Source of the DNA: Citrobacter sp. R56
GTDB lineage: Bacteria; Pseudomonadota; Gammaproteobacteria; Enterobacterales; Enterobacteriaceae
Reading direction: 5' to 3'
DNA length: 64,000 bases
Assembly (NCBI RefSeq): GCF_016811995.1
Contig: NZ_CP069159.1
Location: 124,001 to 188,000, forward strand
Part shown: positions 18,748 through 28,085 of the stretch, in pieces
Position numbering within the stretch: position 1 is the stretch's first letter
Layout: each line of letters begins with the position of its first letter
Program-made: the position numbers and the translations under genes
Notes under the pieces: model-generated
What the model saw: only the letters and a program-made list of their open reading frames with translations
What the model was told of the DNA's origin: nothing
The model's database searches: none

Positions 18748-20202
18748 ATGTATATCGGGATTGATCTGGGTACCTCCGGCGTGAAGGCCATTCTGGTGAA
18801 TGAGCAAGGGGAGGTCGTTGCCTCACAAACAGAGGCGCTTACCGTCTCCCGGCCTCATCCATTATGGTCGGAGCAGGATCCTGAACAGTGGTGGCAGGCG
18901 ACCGATCGTGCGGTAAAAGCGTTGAGTCAGCAGCACACCTTGAGCGGCGTGAAAGCCGTGGGTATTGCGGGGCAAATGCATGGTGCCACGTTACTTGATA
19001 AACAACAGAAAGTATTACGCCCGGCGATTCTGTGGAATGACGGTCGCTGCGGCGAAGAGTGCGTATTACTTGAAAAACAGGTGCCAGCATCGCGCGCCAT
19101 AACCGGCAACCTGATGATGCCTGGTTTTACCGCGCCTAAAGTATTGTGGGTTCAACGCCACGAGCCGGAGATTTTTCGTCAGGTCGCCAGCGTGTTGCTG
19201 CCGAAAGATTATCTGCGTCTGCGGATGACCGGTGAGTTTGCCAGCGACATGTCTGATGCCGCAGGTACGATGTGGCTGGATGTGGCGAAGCGTGACTGGA
19301 GTGACGTCATGCTTGAAGCGTGTGGGCTGACCCGTGAGCATATGCCCGCTTTATACGAAGGGAGCGATATCACTGGTACGCTGTTGCCAGAGGTGGCGCA
19401 GCGCTGGGGGATGTCTGCGGTGCCTGTTGTGGCCGGCGGAGGCGATAACGCAGCCGGTGCTGTTGGCGTCGGGATGATGAATGCCGATCAGGCGATGCTC
19501 TCTCTGGGCACATCCGGCGTGTATTTTGCGGTGAGCGATGGCTTTCTCAGCAGACCCGAAAGCGCAGTACACAGTTTTTGCCATGCGCTGCCCGGACGCT
19601 GGCATTTAATGTCCGTCATGCTGAGCGCCGCCTCTTGCCTGGACTGGGCGGCAAAATTAACCGGGATGGCAAATGTTCCTGCGCTGATCGCCGCCGCGCA
19701 ACAGGCGGACGACAACGTCGAGCCTGTCTGGTTCCTGCCCTATCTTTCCGGTGAGCGTACGCCGCACAACAACCCGCAGGCTAAGGGGGTGTTCTTTGGT
19801 CTGACGCATCAGCATGGCCCGGCAGAGTTGGCGCGGGCGGTGCTGGAGGGGGTCGGTTACGCGCTGGCCGATGGTATGGATGCGGTACATGCGTGTGGTG
19901 TGCAACCCGGCAGCATTACGTTGATTGGCGGCGGTGCCCGCAGTGAGTACTGGCGGCAGATGCTCTCTGATATCAGTGGATTGCAATTAGATTATCGCAC
20001 CGGTGGCGATGTGGGACCGGCACTAGGGGCGGCGCGTCTGGCGCAAATTGCAGTGAATAGCGAAAAGCCGTTATCCGATTTGCTGCCGCAACTCCCGCTG
20101 GAACAGGCGCATTATCCGGATGCACACCGCCATGCGCGTTATCAACAGCAGCGTGACACTTTCCGCCGCCTCTATCAGCAACTCTTGCCGCTGATGTCTT
20201 AA
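18748..20202 (+). CDS. xylB: Xylulokinase
   Basis: FGGY-family kinase that phosphorylates D-xylulose to xylulose 5-phosphate, feeding the pentose phosphate pathway; 484 residues as in E. coli. The N-terminal phosphate motif YIGIDLGTSGVKAI begins at residue 2. The substrate region GQMHG follows, then the catalytic-base region GGGDNAAGAVGVG (Asp near 233) and the C-terminal ATP-binding GGGARSEYWRQM. An AAGGAAT site precedes the ATG. It is the second gene of xylAB and ends at a hairpin. Confidence 0.97.
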   Translation: MYIGIDLGTSGVKAILVNEQGEVVASQTEALTVSRPHPLWSEQDPEQWWQATDRAVKALSQQHTLSGVKAVGIAGQMHGATLLDKQQKVLRPAILWNDGRCGEECVLLEKQVPASRAITGNLMMPGFTAPKVLWVQRHEPEIFRQVASVLLPKDYLRLRMTGEFASDMSDAAGTMWLDVAKRDWSDVMLEACGLTREHMPALYEGSDITGTLLPEVAQRWGMSAVPVVAGGGDNAAGAVGVGMMNADQAMLSLGTSGVYFAVSDGFLSRPESAVHSFCHALPGRWHLMSVMLSAASCLDWAAKLTGMANVPALIAAAQQADDNVEPVWFLPYLSGERTPHNNPQAKGVFFGLTHQHGPAELARAVLEGVGYALADGMDAVHACGVQPGSITLIGGGARSEYWRQMLSDISGLQLDYRTGGDVGPALGAARLAQIAVNSEKPLSDLLPQLPLEQAHYPDAHRHARYQQQRDTFRRLYQQLLPLMS

Positions 20203-20207
20203 TCCGC

Positions 20208-20237
20208 AATCCCTTCCGGTTCATGTCGGAAGGGATT
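20208..20237 (+). terminator. Hairpin downstream of xylB
   Basis: Eleven-base inverted repeat AATCCCTTCCG / CGGAAGGGATT immediately after the xylB stop. It lacks a long T run but is well placed to end the xylAB message. Confidence 0.6.
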
Positions 20238-20376
20238 CGTCATATCTATTAATTCTTTGAATACACATAGAAATTAATATGTATGTTTTCTGATTTTCAC
20301 GGTATGGCCACGCCATCGTCTTTCTCATCTCTATTTCTTGCCTTAATGTGAATCACCAAAGCATAAGGAGAGTGAT

Positions 20377-20730
20377 ATGGACGATAACATTGTGCGCAGG
20401 AAGCGGGCAGTGGGGTTACTACTGCTGGTCTGTGGAGCGCTGATCTATCTGGCAGGACTATGGCCTGTTTGCCAAACGTTGTGCCAAAAAGGCTATTTTT
20501 TGGGCGTTATCGTCATGATGGGCTTTCCTGTGCTGATTCATTATGATCAGACCGACAACGAACGTCTGCTTACTCACTGCAAGTATTTGTTATTGTTTGG
20601 TTCGGGAATGCTGTTCGTTGGGTTATGGAATATTGAGTTGTCACCGGTGATGAAAGTGACCTGCCTGTTGGCGGTGGGAGTGTGTCTGTACGGCACGGAC
20701 ATGTACGCGTCATATTGTGAAAGTGAATGA
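20377..20730 (+). CDS. yiaB: YiaB-like small inner membrane protein
   Basis: A 117-residue membrane protein with four hydrophobic stretches (about residues 12-32, 38-55, 67-83 and 88-108). Repeated half-motifs such as LIYLAGLWPV and FVGLWNIEL are characteristic of the YiaA/YiaB two-helix domain. In E. coli yiaA and yiaB lie side by side next to xylB; here a single gene of about YiaB length is present, after 174 bp. Its N-terminus (MDDNIVRRKRAVG) differs from the recalled E. coli protein, so orthology rests on position and domain pattern. An AAGGAG site precedes the ATG. Function unknown. Confidence 0.75.
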   Translation: MDDNIVRRKRAVGLLLLVCGALIYLAGLWPVCQTLCQKGYFLGVIVMMGFPVLIHYDQTDNERLLTHCKYLLLFGSGMLFVGLWNIELSPVMKVTCLLAVGVCLYGTDMYASYCESE

Positions 20731-20754
20731 TGGCCGGAGCCATCATTTGTCAGC

Positions 20755-21750
20755 TTAGCTGACCAGCCTGCGCGTATCCACTCGCTGCAATAGCATGGAA
20801 AGTAGCAAGCTCCCTGCCAGCGTGATACTGAAAATCCAGACGATATCCAGCGGCGGCCACTGTTTCATTTCAATCCCATTGGTGCGCAACGCATGGATAA
20901 TGAGCGCGTGGAATCCATAAATGCCGAGTGAATGACGCGAGATCAGCCCCAGAACCGGAACGGTTTGTTTATTCAACGTATTCTTGACCAGCGTCAGCAG
21001 CGACATCGCGAAAACAAACACCGCAGGTCCGCAATAGACATACCAGGTATCGGCAAAGTTTCCCCGCCAGCGAAGTTCATACAACGTGCCTCGAGAAATC
21101 ACCACCACGGCGGTAATGCAAAGCAGCGCGCTTATTACGGTGAGCGCTCTTTTTTGTGTGTCCATCATGCCAATGGCCCGACCGAGCATGCCGTACAGGA
21201 TGTAATAGAAGGTGTCGCCATTGATATATAAATTAATCGGTAGCCACTCAAATCCCCCTATTTTCTGCGTCACGGTATTGGGATTCGCGATGATGCCAAT
21301 CATTACCATCAGTACCAGCAACATTTTTCCACTGACATTTTTGACCTGTATCAGCGGTGATACCAGGTAGATAACGGCGATCGCGAAGAAAAACCATAAA
21401 TGGTAGAACACCGGTTTTTGCAGCAGATTTTTCAGCGAGAGTTCTGCGTTGATAGAGGTAAACAACGCGATATATGCCAGCGCCACGCCGCTGTAGAACA
21501 ACAGGCAGAGCGCAATACGTAAAAAATGACGTGGCTGGGCGCTACGTTCCCCAAAAAAGAGAAAGCCTGAAATCATAAAGAAAAGCGGAACGCTCACGCG
21601 TGAAGCTGAGTTCAGGATATTCGCAAGATCCCAATTCATCGGGCTGACGCTTTGCGCATTCGTGACATACCAGGTGGTGGTATGAATCATGACCACCATT
21701 AAACACGCTATCCCGCGCAGATTATCAATCCAATATATTTTGGGCTGCAT
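20755..21750 (-). CDS. wecH: O-acetyltransferase WecH (YiaH)
   Basis: Integral membrane acyltransferase-3 family protein of 331 residues, as in E. coli. There WecH O-acetylates N-acetylglucosamine residues of enterobacterial common antigen. About ten membrane-spanning stretches are visible. The family signature is at the N-terminus: [18 protein letters not shown] with the catalytic-region histidine, followed by [16 protein letters not shown] with the conserved Arg/Ser/Gly pattern. It is monocistronic and convergent with the yiaB-like gene 24 bp away. The target sugar is inferred from the E. coli protein. Confidence 0.94.
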   Translation of the reverse strand: MQPKIYWIDNLRGIACLMVVMIHTTTWYVTNAQSVSPMNWDLANILNSASRVSVPLFFMISGFLFFGERSAQPRHFLRIALCLLFYSGVALAYIALFTSINAELSLKNLLQKPVFYHLWFFFAIAVIYLVSPLIQVKNVSGKMLLVLMVMIGIIANPNTVTQKIGGFEWLPINLYINGDTFYYILYGMLGRAIGMMDTQKRALTVISALLCITAVVVISRGTLYELRWRGNFADTWYVYCGPAVFVFAMSLLTLVKNTLNKQTVPVLGLISRHSLGIYGFHALIIHALRTNGIEMKQWPPLDIVWIFSITLAGSLLLSMLLQRVDTRRLVS

Positions 21751-21928
21751 CAGTGCCTCTGTTGCTGTTCTAAAAATAGTCTGACTGGTGATTTGCCGGT
21801 GTATCTCACTGGAATAATCTGAGTTTATACGCTAAAGCTTGTGATGCGCTGGCGAGATTCGCAAAATGCGCTGGCTACGCGAACGTTAATAATAATAAGA
21901 CAGACCGGCATATAAGGCGGTAATAAAA

Positions 21929-22231
21929 ATGATGATGAAGTCTCTCTTCCCGGCCATGTTGACTCTGGTGCTGGCAGGATGTGCTGGCGAGCAACCGCCG
22001 GTGCAAAAAGCGCAGAAACTCAAAGTAAGCCCCTCGAGAACGCTGGATATGGAAGCGTTGTGCAAAGGTCAGGCGGCAAAGCGCTACAACACAGGCCCAC
22101 AAAAAATTGATGTTACCGGCTTTGAACAATTTCAGGGCAGTTATGAAATGCGTGGCTATACCTTCCGCAAAGAGGGTTTTGTCTGTTCTTTTGACGCGGA
22201 CGGGCAGTTTTTACACCTTTCCATGCGTTAA
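21929..22231 (+). CDS. ysaB: Small lipoprotein YsaB
   Basis: A 100-residue lipoprotein. The signal MMMKSLFPAMLTLVLAGC ends in the lipobox LAGC, with the lipidated cysteine at residue 18. The mature part is about 80 residues with the conserved stretch FEQFQGSYEMRGYTFRKEGFVCSFDADG. Sequence and position before glyQ match recalled E. coli YsaB. The residues after Cys (AGEQ) carry no Asp at +2, so transport to the outer membrane is expected. Function unknown. Transcribed toward glyQ with a gap of about 95 bases. Confidence 0.92.
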   Translation: MMMKSLFPAMLTLVLAGCAGEQPPVQKAQKLKVSPSRTLDMEALCKGQAAKRYNTGPQKIDVTGFEQFQGSYEMRGYTFRKEGFVCSFDADGQFLHLSMR

Positions 22232-22326
22232 GCCCTGCCTTTTTCCCGTTTCGTACTGTATATCTTGCAGTCAGCGGGTATACTGATCCCTTCCTTTAAA
22301 TCCACACGTATCCAGCACGAAATAAT

Positions 22327-23238
22327 ATGCAAAAGTTTGATACCAGGACCTTCCAGGGCTTGATCCTGACCTTACAGGATTACTGGGCTCGCCAGGGCTG
22401 CACCATTGTTCAACCATTGGACATGGAAGTCGGCGCGGGGACTTCTCACCCAATGACTTGCCTGCGTGCGCTGGGGCCAGAGCCGATGGCGACTGCCTAT
22501 GTGCAGCCTTCACGTCGTCCGACCGATGGCCGCTACGGCGAAAACCCGAACCGTTTACAGCACTACTATCAGTTCCAGGTGGTCATCAAGCCATCTCCGG
22601 ACAACATTCAGGAGCTGTACCTCGGTTCCCTGAAAGAGCTGGGAATGGACCCGACCATCCACGACATCCGTTTCGTGGAAGATAACTGGGAAAACCCGAC
22701 GCTGGGTGCCTGGGGTCTGGGCTGGGAAGTGTGGCTGAACGGGATGGAAGTGACTCAGTTCACTTACTTCCAGCAGGTGGGCGGTCTGGAGTGTAAACCG
22801 GTGACCGGCGAGATCACCTACGGTCTGGAACGTCTGGCGATGTACATTCAGGGCGTAGACAGTGTTTACGACCTGGTCTGGAGCGACGGCCCGCTGGGTA
22901 AAACCACCTACGGCGACGTGTTCCATCAGAACGAAGTGGAGCAATCCACCTACAACTTCGAATACGCGGACGTGGACTTCCTGTTCTCCTGCTTCGAGCA
23001 GTATGAGAAAGAAGCTCAACAACTGCTGGCGCTGGAAAACCCACTGCCGCTGCCAGCCTACGAGCGTATTCTGAAAGCCGCTCACAGCTTCAACCTGCTG
23101 GATGCGCGTAAAGCCATCTCCGTCACCGAGCGTCAGCGCTACATTCTGCGCATTCGCACCCTGACCAAAGCAGTGGCAGAAGCTTATTATGCTTCCCGTG
23201 AAGCCCTTGGCTTCCCGATGTGCAACAAAGACAAGTAA
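22327..23238 (+). CDS. glyQ: Glycyl-tRNA synthetase alpha subunit
   Basis: Catalytic alpha subunit of the bacterial alpha2-beta2 glycyl-tRNA synthetase, charging tRNA-Gly in the cytoplasm; 303 residues as in E. coli. It carries the class II core with [22 protein letters not shown] near residue 150-172, which contains the ATP-binding motif 3 arginine. The N-terminal stretch [16 protein letters not shown] is also conserved. glyS follows after nine bases in the same operon. Essential housekeeping gene. Confidence 0.98.
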   Translation: MQKFDTRTFQGLILTLQDYWARQGCTIVQPLDMEVGAGTSHPMTCLRALGPEPMATAYVQPSRRPTDGRYGENPNRLQHYYQFQVVIKPSPDNIQELYLGSLKELGMDPTIHDIRFVEDNWENPTLGAWGLGWEVWLNGMEVTQFTYFQQVGGLECKPVTGEITYGLERLAMYIQGVDSVYDLVWSDGPLGKTTYGDVFHQNEVEQSTYNFEYADVDFLFSCFEQYEKEAQQLLALENPLPLPAYERILKAAHSFNLLDARKAISVTERQRYILRIRTLTKAVAEAYYASREALGFPMCNKDK

Positions 23239-23247
23239 GAGGCGGCC

Positions 23248-25317
23248 ATGTCTGAGAAAACTTTTCTGGTGGAAATCGGCACTGAAGAGCTGCCACCAAA
23301 AGCCCTGCGCAGCCTGGCGGAGTCCTTTGCTGCGAACTTTACCGCGGAGCTGGATAACGCCGGTCTCGCACACGGCAACGTTGAGTGGTTTGCTGCTCCG
23401 CGTCGTCTGGCGCTGAAAGTCGCGAATCTGGCTGAATCACAGGCAGACCGCGAAGTTGAAAAACGCGGCCCGGCGATTGCCCAGGCGTTCGACGCTGAAG
23501 GTAAACCGAGCAAAGCGGCAGAAGGTTGGGCACGTGGCTGCGGGATAACCGTAGACCAGGCCGAGCGTCTGACCACCGACAAAGGCGAATGGCTGCTCTA
23601 TCGCGCCCACGTGAAGGGCGAAAGCACCGAAGCGCTGGTGCCGAACATGGTGGCAACCTCGCTGGCGAAACTGCCGATCCCTAAACTGATGCGCTGGGGT
23701 GCAAGCGACGTCCACTTCGTGCGTCCGGTACATACCGTGACTCTGTTGCTGGGCGATAAAGTCATTCCGGCAACGATTCTGGGCATTCAGTCCGATCGCG
23801 TGATTCGCGGTCATCGCTTTATGGGCGAGCCGGAATTCACCCTCGACAACGCCGATCAGTATCCTGAAATTCTGCGTGAGCGCGGCAAAGTCATCGCGGA
23901 TTACGAAGAGCGTAAGGCGAAGATTAAAGCGGATGCAGAAGACGCTGCACGTAAGATTGGCGGTAACGCTGACCTGAGCGAAAGCCTGCTGGAAGAAGTT
24001 GCCTCGCTGGTGGAGTGGCCGGTTGTCCTGACCGCGAAATTCGAAGAAAAATTCCTCGCAGTGCCGTCTGAAGCGCTGGTGCACACCATGAAAGGTGACC
24101 AGAAGTACTTCCCGGTTTACGCGAACGACGGCAAACTGCTGCCGAACTTTATCTTCGTCTCCAACATTGAGTCGAAAGATCCGCAGCAGATCATCTCTGG
24201 TAACGAGAAGGTGGTGCGTCCGCGTCTGGCTGATGCTGAGTTCTTCTTCAACACCGACCGTAAAAAACGTCTGGAAGATAACCTGCCGCGTCTGCAAACC
24301 GTGCTGTTCCAACAGCAACTGGGTACGCTGCGTGACAAGACTGATCGTATTCAGGCGCTGGCAGGCTGGATTGCTGGACAGATTGGCGCTGACGTAAACC
24401 ACGCGACCCGCGCGGGTCTGCTGTCTAAGTGCGACCTGATGACCAACATGGTCTTCGAGTTCACCGACACTCAGGGTGTGATGGGCATGCACTACGCGCG
24501 TCATGATGGCGAAGCGGAAGATGTGGCCGTGGCGCTGAACGAGCAGTATCAGCCGCGTTTCGCGGGTGATGAACTGCCGTCAAACCCGGTGGCATGTGCT
24601 GTGGCGATTGCCGACAAGATGGACACCCTGGCGGGTATCTTCGGTATCGGTCAGCATCCGAAAGGCGACAAAGATCCGTTTGCGTTGCGTCGCGCTGCGC
24701 TGGGCGTGCTGCGTATCATCGTTGAGAAGAACCTGAATCTGGATCTGCAGACGCTGACCGAAGAAGCGGTGCGTCTGTACGGCGACAAGCTGACGAACAC
24801 CAACGTGGTGGATGACGTTATCGACTTTATGCTGGGCCGTTTCCGCGCCTGGTATCAGGATGAAGGCTACACCGTCGACACCATTCAGGCAGTGCTGGCG
24901 CGTCGTCCGACCCGTCCGGCAGACTTCGATGCGCGTATGAAGGCGGTTTCGCACTTCCGTACTCTGGAAGCGGCATCTGCACTGGCTGCGGCTAACAAGC
25001 GTGTATCCAACATTCTGGCGAAATCCGACGAAACGCTGAACGAGCGTGTGAACGCCGCGACCCTGAAAGAGCCAGAAGAAATTAAGCTGGCGATGCAGGT
25101 TGTGGTGCTGCGCGATAAGCTGGAGCCGTTCTTCGCGGAAGGCCGCTATCAGGAAGCGCTGGTTGAACTGGCTGAACTGCGTGAGCCGGTCGATGCTTTC
25201 TTCGAGAAAGTGATGGTGAACGTCGAGGATAAAGACTTGCGTATTAACCGTCTCTCTATGCTCGAAAAACTGCGTGAACTGTTCCTGCGCGTCGCGGATA
25301 TTTCGCTGCTGCAGTAA
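23248..25317 (+). CDS. glyS: Glycyl-tRNA synthetase beta subunit
   Basis: Beta subunit of glycyl-tRNA synthetase, 689 residues as in E. coli, needed for tRNA recognition and for activity of the GlyQ catalytic subunit. The family signature is visible at the N-terminus ([14 protein letters not shown]). An HD-like region lies in the middle ([16 protein letters not shown]), and a C-terminal anticodon-binding-like segment includes [19 protein letters not shown]. It starts nine bases after glyQ, with AAGAGG upstream of the ATG, and the operon ends at a strong intrinsic terminator. Confidence 0.98.
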   Translation: MSEKTFLVEIGTEELPPKALRSLAESFAANFTAELDNAGLAHGNVEWFAAPRRLALKVANLAESQADREVEKRGPAIAQAFDAEGKPSKAAEGWARGCGITVDQAERLTTDKGEWLLYRAHVKGESTEALVPNMVATSLAKLPIPKLMRWGASDVHFVRPVHTVTLLLGDKVIPATILGIQSDRVIRGHRFMGEPEFTLDNADQYPEILRERGKVIADYEERKAKIKADAEDAARKIGGNADLSESLLEEVASLVEWPVVLTAKFEEKFLAVPSEALVHTMKGDQKYFPVYANDGKLLPNFIFVSNIESKDPQQIISGNEKVVRPRLADAEFFFNTDRKKRLEDNLPRLQTVLFQQQLGTLRDKTDRIQALAGWIAGQIGADVNHATRAGLLSKCDLMTNMVFEFTDTQGVMGMHYARHDGEAEDVAVALNEQYQPRFAGDELPSNPVACAVAIADKMDTLAGIFGIGQHPKGDKDPFALRRAALGVLRIIVEKNLNLDLQTLTEEAVRLYGDKLTNTNVVDDVIDFMLGRFRAWYQDEGYTVDTIQAVLARRPTRPADFDARMKAVSHFRTLEAASALAAANKRVSNILAKSDETLNERVNAATLKEPEEIKLAMQVVVLRDKLEPFFAEGRYQEALVELAELREPVDAFFEKVMVNVEDKDLRINRLSMLEKLRELFLRVADISLLQ

Positions 25318-25333
25318 GCGTTCGCTCTGATGC

Positions 25334-25363
25334 AAAAAAACCTGCCGAATGGCAGGTTTTTTT
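25334..25363. terminator. Bidirectional intrinsic terminator between glyS and cueP
   Basis: A-run, stem CCTGCC / GGCAGG with loop GAAT, then a seven-T run; the A run gives an equivalent T run on the opposite strand. It serves both glyQS and the convergent cueP. Confidence 0.9.
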
Positions 25364-25374
25364 ATGCAGAAGGG

Positions 25375-25914
25375 TTAGCGCAGCTGCAACGACGTCAGGC
25401 AGGTTTGGCTGTCATTCATGGTCTTAATAGGATGAACCGCTTTCTTGCCGTTGTAGCTCACTTCAATGGCGCCCTCCATCTTGCGTGGCAGCCACACGCC
25501 GACAAAGCCGTTCTGATGGCTTTTCATCTCTTTTTGGACGACAACGTCACCCTTGTTATCCGTTACTTTCACGTTAAATGTTGTGTTCGGCATCTCTCCC
25601 CGACAGCCGGAAAGGCTGTGGTTGAAGCAGGGATGCGTTTGCTGTTCATAAGGCGCAAAGGAGAGATAGAACTTATCACCCAGCGGTAACGTGTATGTCT
25701 GGTCTCCGTCCGATAACTTCAGCTCGGTACTGGTTATGGATGCAGAGTAAGGCAGCGGGCGGTTTTGCGGAGACTGATCAATGGTTTCGACGATCTGTTC
25801 AACGGATTTACCGGCAAGCCCATGCTCTGCAAGGAATGTAGATTCTGACGTCGCGGCGAATGCGGCGCTGCTGGTGAGTAATCCCAGGCATAACAAGAGT
25901 GAGGATTTCGGCAT
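25375..25914 (-). CDS. cueP: Periplasmic copper-binding protein CueP
   Basis: A 179-residue exported protein matching Salmonella CueP, a periplasmic copper-binding protein that supplies or buffers copper under copper stress. The signal peptide is MPKSSLLLCLGLLTSSAAFAA. The mature protein carries Cys96 and Cys104 (HPCFNHSLSGC) and Cys172 (SQTCLTSL), the three cysteines I recall as conserved in CueP. Its position between glyS and cspA is as I recall for Salmonella; E. coli K-12 lacks it. A MerR-family promoter with a 19-base spacer lies directly upstream, fitting CueR control. Confidence 0.9.
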   Translation of the reverse strand: MPKSSLLLCLGLLTSSAAFAATSESTFLAEHGLAGKSVEQIVETIDQSPQNRPLPYSASITSTELKLSDGDQTYTLPLGDKFYLSFAPYEQQTHPCFNHSLSGCRGEMPNTTFNVKVTDNKGDVVVQKEMKSHQNGFVGVWLPRKMEGAIEVSYNGKKAVHPIKTMNDSQTCLTSLQLR

Positions 25915-25946
25915 AGCTTCAATTCCATGTGAAAAACAGGGATTTC

Positions 25947-25977
25947 ACTATAATGCTTGCCCTAAGGGGAGGGTCAA
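25947..25977 (-). promoter_or_regulatory. CueR-type promoter of cueP
   Basis: On the minus strand, -35 TTGACC (25972-25977) and -10 TATAGT (25947-25952) are separated by exactly 19 bases. That overlong spacer is characteristic of MerR-family activation. The spacer sequence CTCCCCTTAGGGCAAGCAT matches most positions of the recalled E. coli copA CueR operator. The start of transcription would be about 26 bases before the cueP ATG. Confidence 0.8.
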
Positions 25978-26035
25978 AGGTAACGCAGGTAAAGTAATGC
26001 AAAGACGGGTGAGAGAAGGACTGTGGAATTCAGAT

Positions 26036-26064
26036 AAAAAAAATCCCCGCCATCTGGCAGGGAT
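26036..26064 (-). terminator. Intrinsic terminator of cspA
   Basis: On the minus strand, stem ATCCCTGCC / GGCGGGGAT with a short loop is followed by a run of T residues, 23 bases past the cspA stop. Confidence 0.85.
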
Positions 26065-26087
26065 CTTGAATTCTGAGCTTTTTAAGC

Positions 26088-26300
26088 TTACAGGCTGGTT
26101 ACGTTGCCAGCTGCCGGGCCTTTAGCGCCGCTTTCGATGGTGAAGGAAACTTTCTGACCTTCATCCAGAGATTTGTAACCTTCGTTCTGGATAGCAGAGA
26201 AGTGTACGAACACGTCTTTAGAGCCATCGTCAGGAGTGATGAAGCCGAAGCCTTTATCAGCGTTGAACCATTTTACGATACCAGTCATTTTACCGGACAT
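26088..26300 (-). CDS. cspA: Major cold shock protein CspA
   Basis: A 70-residue single-stranded nucleic-acid chaperone induced on cold shock. It is one OB-fold cold-shock domain with both RNA-binding motifs visible, RNP1 KGFGFI (about residues 16-21) and RNP2 VFVHF (about 30-34). Sequence is essentially that of E. coli CspA. The 160-base leader carries the cold box at its 5' end, so post-transcriptional control by temperature-dependent folding is expected. Monocistronic, with its own terminator. Confidence 0.98.
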   Translation of the reverse strand: MSGKMTGIVKWFNADKGFGFITPDDGSKDVFVHFSAIQNEGYKSLDEGQKVSFTIESGAKGPAAGNVTSL

Positions 26301-26462
26301 AGTGTATTACCTTTTAAAAAATAAGTTTGCCTTTCGGCGATATGGCGTGCTTTACAGATTTTTTAAGCGTTAAGGAAATGCGCACTACGAGGGGTATCAA
26401 CGATAACTCTTGAAGGGGACTTGCCTTACTAAACTGCTTTAATGGTCTGTACGTCAAACCGT
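26301..26462 (-). promoter_or_regulatory. cspA cold-shock 5' leader (RNA thermosensor)
   Basis: The leader begins with the cold-box sequence ACGGTTTGACGTACAG on the minus strand (start about 26462). It continues with near-identity to the recalled E. coli cspA leader, including the AAGG ribosome site before the ATG. In E. coli this RNA refolds on cooling to expose the start codon. The end coordinate is set by similarity. Confidence 0.85.
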
Positions 26463-26578
26463 TGAGTGCATTAACTCATGTAATGCGTATTGATGCAACT
26501 TTTATTTTCTCTTTTTGGAAACTAAGCGGGAAAACGGTCCCGATGCAGGACCGTTAAGTGAGGGAGTTTGCAGGTCGC

Positions 26579-26869
26579 TCACTCCATCAATTGCTTACTT
26601 AATCTCGGGTTCGCCTGGATGAGACGCATCAGTTTTAACTCGGTGGCGGAAGGCTTTACGCGTTTTGACTCCCACTCTTGCACCGTAGCAACTGTCACGC
26701 CCAACGCTCTGGCGAACTCATCTGTTTGCAACCCGGTTCCTCTTCGCAGTTGTTCAAATTCGGTGAAGGGACTGGGCTTATGCGTCAGGGCCATCTTTTG
26801 ATATTCATCTTTAAAAACAATCTGTTCCAGGCTGCTCAGTAGCTCAGGCATGGGATCTTTATATTCCAT
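26579..26869 (-). CDS. yiaG: XRE-type helix-turn-helix regulator YiaG
   Basis: A 96-residue protein whose C-terminal half is a HigA/Xre-like helix-turn-helix. The stretch LRRGTGLQTDEFARALGVTV followed by QEWESKRVKPSATELKLM (about residues 43-82) contains the two recognition helices and the typical W-E-S/N-K/G-x-R-x-P motif. Length matches E. coli YiaG. No toxin partner of the HigB type is adjacent, so this looks like a stand-alone regulator rather than an antitoxin. The start at 26869 is preceded by AGGAGT on the minus strand. Targets unknown. Confidence 0.92.
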   Translation of the reverse strand: MEYKDPMPELLSSLEQIVFKDEYQKMALTHKPSPFTEFEQLRRGTGLQTDEFARALGVTVATVQEWESKRVKPSATELKLMRLIQANPRLSKQLME

Positions 26870-27296
26870 TGATAACTCCTATAAATCACACAGCGGGATC
26901 GTGAATTTCATCGAAGCTCATTAAGAATAGTCGGGAAAAATAGGGCGGGGAGAAAGACACAGTGTGTTATCCCGAAGTGGATTCGTTTCAGCACAAGTCC
27001 GACGCGGATCAACCGTTTTCTAATGGCCTGATATCGGTCGAGATCTGCACAGTATCAGCAACATTTGTAAAGATTACGAAATTCTTACTATATCGCGAAG
27101 GTGGGGTCAGGGACCTGGTTCCCGGCAGCGCAGGATCAGCTTTCCATGTCTCGTGGTATTGCCGCCTTCACTTGTGTAATTTTCCGCTACAAGATTACGT
27201 GGAAAGGGTATCTTGCAAGCCTGACCTGGACTATCCTTGTCAGCGTCAGGCACGCGGGTGTCGTTGTGCGCATTTATGGGTGAAAGGAGTATTAAA
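26870..27296. other. Intergenic region between divergent yiaG and yiaF
   Basis: About 427 bases. It must contain divergent promoters for yiaG and yiaF. Short open frames exist (for example 27101-27283 and one from 26962) but have no ribosome site or recognisable family. The last 200 bases are not notably AT-rich, and I see no clear hairpin with a T run. The AAAGGAG site before yiaF is at 27281-27287. Confidence 0.55.
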
Positions 27297-28007
27297 ATGG
27301 CGACAGGTAAGTCCTGCTCTCGCTGGTTTGCGCCTGTTGTGGCGTTATTAATGGTAGTTAGCCTGAGCGGGTGTTTTGATAAAGAAGGCGATCAGCGCAA
27401 AGCGTTTATCGATTTCCTGCAGAATACTGCAATGCGTAGCGGGGAGCGTTTACCGACGCTGACTGCCGATCAGAAAAAACAGTTTGGCCCCTTTGTTTCT
27501 GATTACGCCGTTCTGTATGGCTTTTCGCAGCAGGTAAATCAGGCGATGGATGCGGGTCTGCGCCCGGTCGTTGATAGCGTCAATGCAATCCGCGTTCCTC
27601 AGGATTACTTAACCCAACGTGAACCGCTGCGTCAGGCAAATGGTTCGTTAGGTGTGCTTGCCCAGCAATTGCAGAACGCGAAATTGCAGGCAGATGCTGC
27701 GCATAGCGCGCTGAAACAGGCTGACGATCTGAAACCTGTTTTCGATAAGGTTTACAGCAAAGTCGTTTCCGCTCCGGCAGATGCATTACAGCCGCTGATC
27801 CCAGCCGCGCAAATTTTTACGCAGCAACTGGTACAGGTCGGCGATTTTGTGGCGCAGCAAGAAGCGCAGGTGAGCTTTGTGGCGAACGGCATTCAGTTCC
27901 CTACATCTCAACAAGCCAGCCAGTACAACACGCTGATTGGCCCGCTGGCATCCCAGCATCAGGCATTTACTCAGGCATGGACGGCTGCGGTGAACGCGAC
28001 CGAATAA
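27297..28007 (+). CDS. yiaF: DUF3053 lipoprotein YiaF
   Basis: A 236-residue lipoprotein matching recalled E. coli YiaF. The signal runs to the lipobox LSGC (lipidated Cys near residue 27), followed by FDKEGDQRK. The mature domain is helical and rich in Gln and Ala, with the conserved stretch FVSDYAVLYGFSQQVNQAMD. The start at 27297 (MATGKSCSRW) follows AAAGGAG; the frame extends 20 codons upstream but those residues are not part of the family. The residue after Cys is Phe, so the outer membrane is the default destination. Function unknown. Ends at two consecutive hairpins shared with ghrB. Confidence 0.94.
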   Translation: MATGKSCSRWFAPVVALLMVVSLSGCFDKEGDQRKAFIDFLQNTAMRSGERLPTLTADQKKQFGPFVSDYAVLYGFSQQVNQAMDAGLRPVVDSVNAIRVPQDYLTQREPLRQANGSLGVLAQQLQNAKLQADAAHSALKQADDLKPVFDKVYSKVVSAPADALQPLIPAAQIFTQQLVQVGDFVAQQEAQVSFVANGIQFPTSQQASQYNTLIGPLASQHQAFTQAWTAAVNATE

Positions 28008-28013
28008 ACGATT

Positions 28014-28036
28014 AATGCCCGAGAGGATCGGGCATT
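28014..28036 (+). terminator. Hairpin after yiaF
   Basis: AATGCCCGA / TCGGGCATT perfect inverted repeat with a five-base loop directly after the yiaF stop codon, followed 15 bases later by a second, T-flanked hairpin. Confidence 0.6.
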
Positions 28037-28050
28037 GAACCCGTTGATAT

Positions 28051-28081
28051 AAAAAAGAGGCGAGCGATTCGCCTCTTTTTT
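28051..28081. terminator. Bidirectional intrinsic terminator between yiaF and ghrB
   Basis: AAAAAAGAGGCGA / TCGCCTCTTTTTT stem with a five-base loop. It is A-run and T-run flanked, so it works on both strands for the convergent genes. Confidence 0.9.
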
Positions 28082-28085
28082 ATTA

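Noticed and set aside
23437-24504. Long minus-strand frame opposite glyS
   Set aside because: It lies wholly inside an essential conserved gene and has no family features.
26579-26869. yiaG as the antitoxin of a HigBA-type pair
   Set aside because: There is no adjacent toxin gene on either side; the gene matches the stand-alone regulator YiaG.
26962-27351. 129-codon plus-strand frame upstream of yiaF
   Set aside because: It runs out of frame into yiaF, lacks a ribosome site and has unbiased codon use.
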